From Hyphochytrium catenoides (lineage: Eukaryota; Sar; Hyphochytriomycetes; Hyphochytriales; Hyphochytriaceae): a stretch of 20,000 bases of DNA. Below, piece after piece: positions 1 to 8,839 of this stretch. Position numbers and translations under genes: made by a program. Under the pieces are notes generated by a model. That model did not search any database. It was not told the origin of the DNA and saw nothing but the letters and a program-made list of their open reading frames with translations. Within the stretch, counting starts at the first letter, position 1. The number at the start of each line of letters is the position of its first letter. Location: positions 9,216 through 29,215 of the forward strand of contig FLMG01000883.1 in NCBI GenBank assembly GCA_900088475.1, read 5' to 3'.

Positions 1-110
1 TTTCTCTCTCTCTTCTCTCTCTCTCTCTTCTCTCTCTCTCCTTTTCTCTCTCTCTCTTTCTCTCTCTCTCGCTCCTGTCGCTCTTTCTTGCTTTCTCTCT
101 CCCCATCAAC
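1..110. repeat. (CT)n / pyrimidine microsatellite
   Basis: Nearly uninterrupted CT/TC dinucleotides with occasional TTC on the + strand. It is cut by the window edge. No gene is associated with it. Confidence 0.9.
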
Positions 111-1168
111 AAACAATCCATGTTGCGTGTTGCAGCAGGGCACCCAGGCGCTATCATTCTTTATACTCCTCCAGGAAGAAAAGCATCAAAGACAGAGAGA
201 AGAAGAGGTGGAGAAGACCAAGTAGACATAGACTCGTTAGCAACAAAGAGGAGGAGGACAGAGGAGAGAAGGTAGGAAGGTTCAGAAGGACAATGAAGAA
301 GAAAAGATGAGAAACAAGTAAACAGAGAAAGAAGAAGAAGAAGAGAGAAGGATGACCGCTACGAAGAGGAAGCATCATCACGAAAGAAAGAGGAAGGAAA
401 TAGATAGACAAACCAAGCACTAGGAGCTCTGTGACCCCTCTTCAGCCTTGCTTCAGTCCCATCTTCTGCTGCGGAATTTATAGAGGGAGAAAGCTGCTGA
501 GACAAAAACAAGAATCATGACTGTCTCTTTCCTTTTACAAAAATAAGAAAGCTTAGCAGAGGCAAACCCGTCCATTGTTTATTCCTTATTTGTGGCTGCT
601 ATACAGGGATCGGCGGGAGGTAGGCAGATAATATATGATGAGGGCTGCGTGACCGCTGATCGATGATGAGGAGGAGCTGGCTGGTGATGGAAGGAAGAAG
701 AGTTCATCACCGATAGAAAGATCTTTCCCTTTCAAGTTTGAAAGAAGAAAGTGCCACTAGCGAGCAGGAGAAAGAAGAGAAAGAAGGCAAGGATGTGTAC
801 AGAAGAAGAAGAAGGGTGGAGGAGCGGGAGAAGAGAAAAGAGAACTAATGCAGCTCACTCTGTGCGGCGCTGATGCAGATGAAGCTCACGGATATCGGTT
901 TGACCCTTCCTAGTAGGATATAGACCAACTTACTAGCCTTATTAGCGGAACAAAGGCTGAAAATCGAGTAGAGAGGGTAACATCAAACGCCTGGACTAGC
1001 ACCAGCAAATACTGAGTTCTTATTATGCCGTTCTCCATGGCTCTAACTCTTTCTAAAAGAGAAAGAGTTACAATTCTCTTATACTCTCTTCCCTCTCTCT
1101 CTCCCTCTCTCTTTTACCCTCGTTTTGTCGTCCTTTGATGGCGACAGGTTGTTCCCGCTGCTACGTGC
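111..1168. other. intergenic spacer, purine-rich
   Basis: Mostly GA/GAA-rich on the + strand from about 160 to 840, then more mixed. No ORF here looks like a protein: the long minus-strand frame at 154-420 is only Leu/Phe/Ser from the complement of GAA/GAG. It holds a perfect 11-bp hairpin at 1044-1070 and a short CT tract at about 1082-1113. It lies downstream of the minus-strand GFA gene and may include its 3' untranslated region. Confidence 0.6.
1044..1070. other. perfect 11-bp inverted repeat (hairpin)
   Basis: Arms TAACTCTTTCT (1044-1054) and AGAAAGAGTTA (1060-1070) are exact reverse complements around a 5-base loop. The hairpin lies about 100 bases past the stop of the minus-strand GFA gene, so it could be transcribed in that gene's 3' end. 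Its function is unknown, and pyrimidine/purine runs make such pairs easier to find by chance. Confidence 0.5.
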
Positions 1169-1801
1169 TCAGTGGCCTTCTGCTGCTGTCACTCCCTCTT
1201 CAATTATCTGTCCTTTCTCTCCAATGACTGGAAGATGGCGATCAGGCCGTTGGAAGCTTCTGATCTCGGACTGGCCGTGCACATGCACGCTGGCAACAAC
1301 ACGACCTGGGCTGTCCAGCGTCCCCACTGTTACGGCCATCCAGGGCCTCGGTTCACACTGATACGTCAAGCTTGAGCCACAGGCCGCACAGTGAGTGCGT
1401 GAGACAGAGGTGGAAGAGTGGTAGACGGCTGGCTCTCCCTTGGTAAATCTGAAGGCCGAGGGAAGCATGGGAAGAAGAGTCGTCCAAAGAGACCCAACGG
1501 AGACGCGACAGTCTGTGCACATGCAGTGTGCCGTGTGCGTAGGGAAAGGGAGAGAGTGAGGTGTCTCTTTGTTTTTCTCAGATGCGATAGGGAGTGAGTC
1601 CTTGTCTCCGAAGATGCTTCTAAACTCTTCGATGTCAAAGGCTGCAGGGTCTGACACTGTGATCTCATAGCGAATGGCACCACAATGGCAACCGCCTTCC
1701 AAGGGAGGAAGAGAAGAGAAGGAGGAAGGAAGAAGTTCCTCTCCATTTCCTCCTGCTGCTGCAGCAGCGTTTCTAGAGTTTGCCTGTTCCGTTCCAGTCA
1801 T
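1169..1801 (-). CDS. GFA/CENP-V-fold zinc protein (glutathione-dependent formaldehyde-activating enzyme-like)
   Basis: Single-exon gene of 210 residues. It shows the three cysteine clusters of the GFA (Mss4-like/CENP-V) family in order: GGCHCGAIRYE (Cys38, Cys40), HCMCTDCR (Cys93, Cys95, Cys98) and HCAACGSSLTYQ (Cys138, Cys141). By family knowledge Cys38/40/138/141 form the structural zinc site and Cys93/95/98 the second, catalytic-type site. The strand-turn segment VTVGTLDSPG (from about 157) and a DRHLP near 187-191, where relatives have DGLP, complete the fold. The first 35 residues are low-complexity (Ala/Gly/Ser) with no clear targeting signal. The start at 1801 is the first ATG and leaves the whole domain intact. 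Odd feature: 52 residues separate Cys40 from Cys93, against about 18 in bacterial Gfa, so about 34 residues (roughly 50-84) are inserted. I saw no convincing GT-AG pair that would remove them. The family assignment is firm. The substrate is not known, since many eukaryotic members are not proven formaldehyde enzymes. Confidence 0.88.
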   Translation of the reverse strand: MTGTEQANSRNAAAAAGGNGEELLPSSFSSLPPLEGGCHCGAIRYEITVSDPAAFDIEEFRSIFGDKDSLPIASEKNKETPHSLPFPTHTAHCMCTDCRVSVGSLWTTLLPMLPSAFRFTKGEPAVYHSSTSVSRTHCAACGSSLTYQCEPRPWMAVTVGTLDSPGRVVASVHVHGQSEIRSFQRPDRHLPVIGEKGQIIEEGVTAAEGH

Positions 1802-2986
1802 GATTCCTCTTCAGTCGTTTGCCCCTTCTCTTTAGATCGATGATACTGTCTCTTCTTCTCTTAGTAAACAACTTGTGGCTATGTAGGCTTCCAAATGTGC
1901 ATGTGGCGCTGAAAGTTTGACAATGGGCAGCAGCAGGAGGACTCGCCGTCGGATTGAAGAAGGAAGAAGGTCACAGAGCTGGTACACATAAACAACAAGG
2001 AAGAGGAAGAGACCGTGGGCTTCATGCTCATTGTAAAGAGACAGTGGCATAGAGGAGGACGAGCACTGGGAAGAGAGAGAAGAAGAGAGAGAGTCATCAG
2101 AAGATGAAGGAGGAAGAAGGGCCATGTGCGGTAGAGACGATCAGGTGTCAATAGCAGCAGAAGTGCCAGACCATATCTTCTATTCGAAGCCTGTCCACTA
2201 CCTTCAAGAGGTTGATGATGAGCAGCGGGCCCCATGAATGTTTGTCTCTAAAATAAGATCCATCATCTCTCTTCTCTTCTCTCGTCCATAATTGTCTCTC
2301 TTTGCCCTCCTCCGCCGCCTCATCTATTTCTCTCTTCTTCTCAGTCATCAGCACAATAGGCCAGAAGAAGAACGATGATGGAGGAGAAGTAAGACACAGA
2401 GCAGGAGTTAGAAACGACAGAAACAAAGAGGAAGAGGCTCAGTATGTCAGGGGAGATACAGTTGTTAGAGGAGGACAACATGGTAGCAAGGGTTGTTGGG
2501 GAAGTAGAAAAAAGTTAGCAGGAAGAGAAGGTGATGAGGAGTTGGTGGTCGACATGCGTGGAAAAGAAAGAGAAGAGCACTTCGCCATCATTCTTCTTCG
2601 TCATCATCGGCCTGCTGGCCTGTTAACTTCTTCTCTTCCTCCTCCACTATGCTTCCACTGACAGCGGGTAATAACTATATGGCGCTATGGCGACAGAGAG
2701 AGAAGCCTAATGCTTCAGTCATGTTGCCACATCTCTTCTTCTCTTTCCCTCTTTCCCTCTTGAGAAGGGAGGACCATCAAGGGTAGGACGGGAGGAGGAA
2801 GGAGGAGGAGGAAGATGCGATTATGGAGGCGGCGGGAGAGTGATGGTCAAGCGTTTCTCCTGTTCTCTCTCCTGTCCTAACAGACCGCTAACGGAGGTAT
2901 TGTAGAGGCATCAAAAAACAAGCAACGGGATGGGATGTTTGATGACGACAAGCCCTCACAGCCTTGCGGCGAGAGAGAGAGAGGGG

Positions 2987-3020
<34 letters not shown>

Positions 3021-3987
3021 GGGAGAGAGAGAGAGAGAGAAAGAGAGATGGATAGATAGAGAAAAGAGAAAAGGATGTAAAACCACGGGACAAAATTGAG
3101 CAAAGCGGGAGGATTGCGGCCAGAGTGAGAGAGAGGCAACTGAGACAAGATGGAAAGAAGAAAGAAGACGGCAGGAGGTCTCGTCCAAGTGTAAGAGAAA
3201 CAGCAGCAACCAGACACGACAAGCGTAACATGTGTAGATCATTTGAGAAAGCTGCTCAGTCTCTCCTCCTGCAGCCACGATCAAGCAGTTAATGGTTTGT
3301 CTCTTAGGCGGGACAGCGGTACTTACGCTTCTTCCAGCTTACACTGAGGGACGACACATGAGCAGGAGTAAGAAGAAGTAGTCGATCAAAGCTCAATCAG
3401 TTTATATCTGTGGATTGGTGGCAAAGCTTTATAAAGAGTTTCTTTTGCGCTCTGCCTGTCTGTCTGTCGGCAGAGCAAAAAAAGAGGAAAGATTGGGTCC
3501 TTATCCCATGCTATGTACAAGCGCTAACTTTTAGACTAACAAGTCAAGGAAAGAGGATGGGCTCGGCCTCTATCGGCCGTCCTCCACCGGTAGAGTGCTA
3601 GCTTCGAGAAAGGCCCCAGTCCATCGACAGGAAGAGAAAGAGAGAGAGAGATAGAGAGGGCGATAAGAGAGAAGAAGAGAGACTTGCGTCTCAGTTGGGC
3701 ACTGTTGCGTCGTCTCCAACAGTCACCCATTCTTGATGAAAAAGATTGGACAAATTAAAGGGGCCCGTGCGTTCCTGGAGATAGAAGTATCAGAACCTTG
3801 GTCTCTTTCTTTCCTGAGATAGCTTATCGCCGATATGGCGGGCCGGTAGTCAGTGCAGGATCCCACGGTCCAGTGCGTAGGAAGAGGCGGCGCGGAAGAT
3901 GATAGGAGGAGAGAAGCAAGAAAGAGAGAGAGAGAGGTCCAAGTCTGCTCCTCGCCTTGGCCTCAATCGTCTCCTTGGCTGGTCCTT
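1802..3987. other. intergenic spacer, GA-rich
   Basis: Lies between the 5' end of the GFA gene and the 3' end of the zinc-finger gene. It contains GA/GAA-rich stretches and one long GA microsatellite (2970-3056). Several stop-free frames of 90-135 codons exist on both strands, but they are Ser/Leu or Arg/Glu composition artefacts or show no recognisable domain. I see no RNA gene. The minus-strand promoter of the GFA gene should lie just above 1801, but no clear TATA element is visible. Confidence 0.55.
2970..3056 (+). repeat. (GA)n microsatellite
   Basis: About 85 bases of GA dinucleotides with GGG interruptions. It continues into weaker purine-rich sequence to about 3075. The complement creates Ser-Leu pseudo-ORFs on the minus strand. 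Confidence 0.95.
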
Positions 3988-5389
3988 CTAAACGTGGATG
4001 CCATTGATCTTGTTATATCTTTGCCTTGCATAGTCCATCGCCATAGGGAGGCCACCTTGAGGATGAGGCAGCTCTGATCCCATCCCAGGCGGCGGGTTCG
4101 GTCCGTTATAATAGACCATGTTGCCACCATTGGCCTTCCAGGGATCGAAGAACAGAGAGATAAGCTCGTTGATGTTCCAAGGAGCCTCCTGATCGCCTTT
4201 CTGCTTATCAAAGATGAAGAAGAGAGAGCAAGAGAGCAGAAAGAGAGAGTGTGAGATGAGGACTATAAGTGACTGGGAAGAGGAGGTGGACATCAAGTGC
4301 GATCCACATAGCCGAAGAACAAGAGAGACGAGCACGATTAAGTACAAATAGAGAGTCGGAGAGGTATACCTAGAGGAAAGAGAAGAGAGAGAGAGAGAGA
4401 TAGGCGACGTTCACCTGTGGCGGTCCATTGACCTCTACATTGATTGCCCTGGGCATCTGGTGCGGTGGTGGCGGAGCGTAGCTGTAAGGATACTGATAGG
4501 AGCCCGGTGGACCCATCGATAACATGGGGAAGCCCATGGTAGGCACTGAAGGCATCTCGCCCGTCATGGACACTGGGGAAGAGGACGAAGGAGTCATCAT
4601 CGCCTTTCCTGACCCATTTCTCAAACCTGCAGCCATCTTTCTCTCGCCGAGAGAGTGTGAAGACGTGGATGAAGGAGCAGAAGAGACAGAGTGGGAGGAG
4701 TGATGCATGTGGCTGTGCAGATGGTGATGATGGGCAGAGGACCCGCCGTTGTGCGTATGCCCAACGCCGTTATTCCCACTATCACGACTGGCGCCGCTGT
4801 GATGCTGTTGGCCATTGTGGTTCATGGCACTCATGGGCGGCATCAGCCCTCCACCGACGCCCAGGCCGCTGGTGCCAAGTGCCGCCGCCGTCTTCTTCTT
4901 TCTGCTTCTGATGTGCGCTCTGCAGAGACCTAGGGCATGAGTGCTCTTCATGCAGGTCGGGATATCACACTTTCGGAAACCGCCGTGTTTTTTGCACTTT
5001 CCTCCCACTTGGGCAGACTTTTCGCAGCCTGGGAAGGCGCAGCGCTTGCCCCCACCGTGCGTGATGCAGAAACCGCCGCCTGCAGCGTACAAGTTTTAGT
5101 CGTTAGAGTGGAAGCAACAGATTGAGAAGGCGAAAACTATCGCGGAGTTGGAACCGTCCCAGCCCGGAGAGCGAGAGAGAAAGGATATCGAGCAGATTCT
5201 GAGCAGGATACACGCAATGGCGCGTTTGTCAGAGAGAAAGGAGGATCTATAAAGTGCTGATAACTCACCCTGATCACTCTTCTCACAATTATCAAACGAG
5301 CAGCGCTTTCCTCCTCCATGAGCCTTGCAAAGACCCCGAGAGCGAATGCCTGAGGTACACCCAGGGAATCTGCAGGTTCTAGACTTCAT
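3988..5389 (-). CDS. four-finger C-x4-C-x9-C-x2-H zinc-finger protein (WRKY19-like type), three exons
   Basis: Model: exons 5389-5269, 5079-4415 and 4200-3988 joined on the minus strand (999 bases, 332 residues). Residues 6-96 hold four zinc fingers with an exact 24-residue period: Cys6/11/21-His24, Cys30/35/45-His48, Cys54/59/69-His72 and Cys78/83/93-His96. They are linked by HGGGKRC-type spacers, the signature of the WRKY19-like zinc-finger family known from plants, algae, oomycetes and fungi. No WRKY domain is seen. Intron 1 (donor GTGAGT, acceptor CTGCAG) interrupts finger 2, and splicing restores KSDQGGGFCITH, which confirms the model. A basic patch (RSRKKK, about 98-103) suggests nuclear location. 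Then follow a His/Ser/Gly-rich linker with HHHH runs, a Pro/Tyr/Met-rich part and a Gly/Pro/Asn-rich tail. Exon 3 is the least certain part: it was chosen because intron 2 (CAG|GTGAAC ... AAGCAG) keeps phase 0 and the tail composition matches. A role as a DNA- or protein-binding regulator is inferred. An upstream exon is possible. Confidence 0.85.
4201..4414 (-). other. intron 2 of the zinc-finger gene (probable)
   Basis: Donor GTGAAC after CCACAG and acceptor GATAAGCAG, phase 0. It contains a (CT)n tract (minus strand, about 4402-4376) ending in CCTCTAG directly followed by GTATAC. That is an alternative acceptor, or a zero-length acceptor/donor pair. The chosen acceptor gives a tail rich in Gly, Pro and Asn like the end of exon 2. 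Confidence 0.6.
5080..5268 (-). other. intron 1 of the zinc-finger gene
   Basis: 189-base GT-AG intron. The donor GTGAGT follows CAGG and the acceptor is CGCTGCAG. Branch-point-like CTAAC/GACTAAAAC sequences lie 20-30 bases before the acceptor. It falls in phase 1 between Cys35 and Cys45 of the second finger. Joining the two sides restores the 24-residue repeat exactly, so the boundaries are well supported. Confidence 0.9.
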
Positions 5390-5814
5390 TCTTCCTTGCC
5401 AAATTGCGGCGGAGAGTTAGAAGAGAGAGAAAGTAGAAACGTAGGCCGAGAAAAGGACGATGAAGCTCTGAGCTCGCCTCTTTCACTGGCTTCTAATGTG
5501 TCTTCTATAGCGGAGCCACGTATTGCCTTCACTATAAATCTCCTCTGCTCCGCAGCTTCTGACCTCGGCAGCCGTCACGGGAGGGTATCTAAACGTGAGA
5601 GAGAGGACAGCATAAACAGGAAATGGAGAAGAAATGAAGATTCAAAGTTCTTTCCCCGGTCGGCTACCTTCAGGTTGTGGACGAGTCAAGCGGAAAGCAG
5701 AACAGCTAATGATGGCCTCGCTCGGACGTCTGACTGCAGAGAGAGAGAGAGCCGCGGCATTGAGAAAGCCTACAGCGGAAAGGCGATTGAAGGTCGCTCT
5801 GAAGAGATAGGGAA

Positions 5815-5815
5815 C

Positions 5816-5858
<43 letters not shown>

Positions 5859-5860
5859 CG
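5815..5860 (+). repeat. (GA)n microsatellite
   Basis: About 45 bases of GA dinucleotides with a single AA interruption. It creates an Arg-Glu pseudo-peptide on + and a Ser-Leu pseudo-peptide on -. Confidence 0.95.
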
Positions 5861-6081
5861 AGGAGGGGGAGGTGCTGGGCTGTTTGTGAGACAGATGCGG
5901 TCTGAGTGATTAGAGGCGGCGACAGGGAGCGCGACGGGCCGAGAGCCTCTTTTGAAGCCAACGTTAAATTTTACCTGTCTAGTGAAAGTTTCGAGCGCCT
6001 CTTCCTCCAAACTCCAGCCTGTGATTTCTGCTGCAAATGTCTGAGACATGGGATAGGGCTGGGGCAAGGGGAGAAGAGGAA

Positions 6082-6082
6082 C

Positions 6083-6154
<72 letters not shown>
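6082..6154 (+). repeat. (GA)n microsatellite
   Basis: About 70 bases of nearly pure GA with two GAAA interruptions, ending at a GCGC. Confidence 0.95.
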
Positions 6155-6157
<3 letters not shown>

Positions 6158-6699
6158 TACTATTGCCGTTGGTACCGTACTAGCAAGGGAGTCACAAAAA
6201 AAAAGATATAGTCTAGGAAAACTATACTGAGGACGGGCAGTTGGGATCAAGGGGAGGAAGGGAGATACTCAGGCGACGAGAAAGAAACAATGACTGAAAC
6301 TTTTCAAGACAGGAATATTCGTTCCTCGCCGTTCTTGTAAAACGGTAGACCGCCCAAGTTCATACAAAATAACAGAGGTGGGTGGTGCTAGATATCAGCG
6401 AGTCGGAGGAGCATTAACTATGGATTTGTTGGTACCTGGACATGATATACTGTTTTGCATACTTTCTCTACTGTTTTGTACTGTGATACCAACGGAGCTC
6501 GTCAGGGACCCACCCACCCCCAAAGTGGATCATGTTTTTTCTTATTCTGACCACCCGTCCTTTCAAATTACAAGTTAAATGTCGCCCTACCCACCTTGTG
6601 AGGGGTGGAGCGGCTGAGAGGGGAAGCACTGCGGCGGTTAATAAAGAGCAAAGGAGAAGGTGCGACTGTAGATCCCGAAGGAAGGAACAAGGAGAGAGA

Positions 6700-7022
6700 A
6701 GAAAACGAAGAAAGAGAGCGAGAGGGAGAGGTAGAGCGGGAGAGAGAGAGGAGAGCGAGAGGGAGAGAGGAGAGCCAGAGAGAGAGGGAGAGAGTGTGTG
6801 TGTGAGAGAGAGAAAGAGGAGAGAGAGAGAGAGGGGAAGAGTGTGTGAGAGAGAGAGAGAGAGAGAAGGACAGAGCGAGAGAGAGGGAGAGAGAGTATGT
6901 GTGTGTGTGAGATAGAAAGAGAGAGAAGGAGAGAGCGAGAGAGAAGGGGAGAGAGTATGTGTGTGTGTGTGAGGGAGAGAGAGAGAGATGAGATGTATAG
7001 ATAGGTAGGGAGGGAGAGAGAG
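6700..7022 (+). repeat. compound GA/GT repeat with a 60-bp minisatellite
   Basis: Long purine-rich tract in which GA blocks alternate with short (GT)n blocks. Positions 6841-6900 and 6901-6960 align without gaps as two copies of a 60-bp unit, both ending in GAGAGTATGT and sharing GAGAGAAGG. Weaker related units precede them at about 6793 and 6840. The tract ends in GATA/GGTAGGG-like purines. Confidence 0.8.
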
Positions 7023-7156
7023 GACAGAAAATGTAACACGTTTCTCTTATATTCCGGGACTTTCAAACGACCCAATGTCCTGTCGTTAGTTAGTTAGACA
7101 GAAGAAATATTTCCAATGGGCGGACTAAATTGAGTGGGTGCCTTTGTTTTCCCAAA

Positions 7157-7182
7157 AGAGAGAGAGAGAGAGAAGGAGAGGA
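7157..7182 (+). repeat. short (GA)n tract
   Basis: About 25 bases of GA repeat after TTTTCCCAAAA, grading into a purine-rich region. Confidence 0.8.
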
Positions 7183-7484
7183 AAGAGCGGCACAAGAGAG
7201 AAGAACTACTACTACTGACTTAGTTTTTCAAAATCAGGGGCCGCTCGTTGTCTTAGATGAGACAGGAGACCCTTCAACCTGGAGAACTAGAAGAAAACGC
7301 AGGGAGAGGCAGGAGATCTTCGAGTTGAAGGAGAAGGGCGACATCGAAATAAGAGGTTGACGAGAGGAAAAGAAGAAGTTGATACCACGAAGGTAGAGCG
7401 AGGAACAGAACGAAGAGACAGAAAGTGGGTAAGATGTGAAAGGTGGATAGGCAGGAAAGGGATGGGGAATGTATACTGAGAGGT

Positions 7485-7490
<6 letters not shown>

Positions 7491-7529
<39 letters not shown>

Positions 7530-7532
7530 AGA
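7491..7532 (+). repeat. (GA)n microsatellite
   Basis: About 40 bases of GA preceded by an A8 run. Confidence 0.92.
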
Positions 7533-8036
7533 GTAGATAAGGACCAATGATCAATGATACCTCCAAGGGAGCGCAGAGCGGGTCTGTAGGAAGAGCCATA
7601 ACCCTGAAGAACAGGCTCGCGGGTTGTCCTACAACTATTTTTGTTGAGACTTCCCTGTGAGAGATACAAGAGAAGAAGGCGAGAGGAGAGAAAAGATATA
7701 GAGACAGATAAAGGAGAGAAAAGGAGAGGTCCATAGATAGAAGGGAAGGAGAGTCACACCCGTGGATGGGAGTATAGAGTGGAAGGTGATATGTTAGTTA
7801 CGTTCTAGGAGAGTGATCAGGGAGAGGACAGGGGACAGATTCCGTAGAAAGACTCTATAAAAAGATTGGATTGGGACGGGTAACAGGGTCGAAGAAGGAA
7901 CGCGTGACCGCAGCAGGACAGCGTATTCTTCTTAGCAGTTGGAGACGAGAGCACTTGGACCGTGGACCAGAGATTTTTAGACCGAGCGCTTGGAAAAAGA
8001 GAGTACGGAGAAAGAAAGAGAGCGAGGCGGCGAGCA

Positions 8037-8076
8037 GGAGAGAGAGAGAAAGAGAGAAGGGAGAAAGAGAGAAACA
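8037..8076 (+). repeat. imperfect (GA)n tract
   Basis: GA-rich with AAA and GGG interruptions, in an Arg/Lys/Glu pseudo-coding context. Confidence 0.75.
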
Positions 8077-8187
8077 GAATACTAATGATAGAAAGAGAGG
8101 GAGGGGGAGGAGGGTGGTGGAGAGGGAAGAGGGGACAGACACTTCCTTACTCCGTGCCAAGATGCCTTCTTTTTCTTTTTATAAAAA

Positions 8188-8839
8188 ATGAGAAGAGAGA
8201 TAACTGACTGCGGTCTTCTGATTGGAGCGCGGGAAGGAGTGCCCGAGTCACTCCCTTCCATGCCGTTCAAGCATACTTTACTTGTCCGGCAGAGCGCCTC
8301 CCGTGAACTTCGTCATACCTTTCGGGCTCTTCTAACCAGAAGCCCGGAGCCAGAAGCCGGAAGATTAGCCAGTTGGAGGTTTCTCCTTTTCCTTGTCAGT
8401 ACCAGGCCTTTGATCTGTCCATCATGGCTATAATCAGCGGGTCGATAATTTAACAGCATCAGTGTGAAGAAGTATGAGGCCCGCTTAGAGGCTGCGGTTT
8501 GTGCCGATTCGATGACAAAAGATGCCTTTCTTCCCCTCATCAGGTGTTGTCGTGGCTGCGTGGAACGGCCTGTGAAGCTTCCAATGTGGTTGCTCTTCAC
8601 TCATCAAAGCTTCTCGGCCTAGTCATTGGGCTCACCACCTGACGATGGCTTTTTAGTCTTCACTGGGGTTTTCTTTGGCAATCCATCAACTTCTTCAGCA
8701 GTTAGAGCCCTTCTCTTCCTTTAGCTGCGTAGAGAGAGAGAGTGATAATAATATTGAAGCTATGCTTCCCTTCCTCCCTCTTCTGTCGTTGATTGCTGAG
8801 GAGCTCAGCTTCGAGTCTTCCTTTTCTGAAGAAGAGTAA
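8188..8839 (+). CDS. tentative three-exon gene, hypothetical protein (about 130 residues)
   Basis: Model: exons 8188-8378, 8457-8543 and 8725-8839 (stop TAA), 393 bases in frame. Intron 1 (TTGGAG|GTTTCT to TTTAACAG) and intron 2 (CATCAG|GTGTTG to TCTTCCTTTAG) are both phase 2. Each join restores an AGC codon and keeps the frame open. Exon 2 reads KKYEARLEAAVCADSMTKD, with many G-starting codons. The C-terminus is short and acidic (SLIAEELSFESSFSEEE). I recognise no domain, and no signal peptide is clear. Against the model: donor 1 and acceptor 1 are weak, the first exon's ATG follows an A-run and may not be the true start, and the opposite strand also holds open, protein-like frames here. Open frames of this size occur by chance, so this is only a candidate. 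Confidence 0.27.

Larger units (their letters stand above)
5390..8187. other. intergenic spacer dominated by GA microsatellites
   Basis: At least five separate purine-strand simple-sequence tracts lie here on the + strand. Between them are short mixed-composition islands, for example about 6370-6600, which has little GA and contains GGTGGGTGG and CCCACCCACC as a distant inverted pair. No coding region could be supported: the long frames encode Arg-Glu runs on + or Ser-Leu runs on -. The promoter and 5' leader of the zinc-finger gene should lie just above 5389, but no clear element is seen. Confidence 0.6.

Noticed and set aside
2148-2426. Minus-strand frame ending in LLKVVDRLRIEDMVWHF
   Set aside because: Parts look protein-like, but there is no domain, no splice-supported partner and a poly-Phe/Ser start. 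Within the length expected by chance.
2877-3284. Overlapping minus-strand ORFs of 91-135 codons
   Set aside because: All run through the GA microsatellite at 2970-3056, with no non-repeat core that looks like protein.
5642-6250. 202-codon minus-strand ORF rich in Ser-Leu
   Set aside because: It spans two GA microsatellites. The SLSLSL runs are the complement of (GA)n and the rest has no recognisable feature.
6532-7075. Arg-Glu-rich (+) and Ser-Leu/Thr-His-rich (-) ORFs
   Set aside because: Both are translations of the compound GA/GT repeat.
7234-7734. 166-codon minus-strand ORF with hydrophobic stretches
   Set aside because: Phe/Leu/Ser content comes from purine-rich DNA and a GA microsatellite. 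No domain or convincing start.
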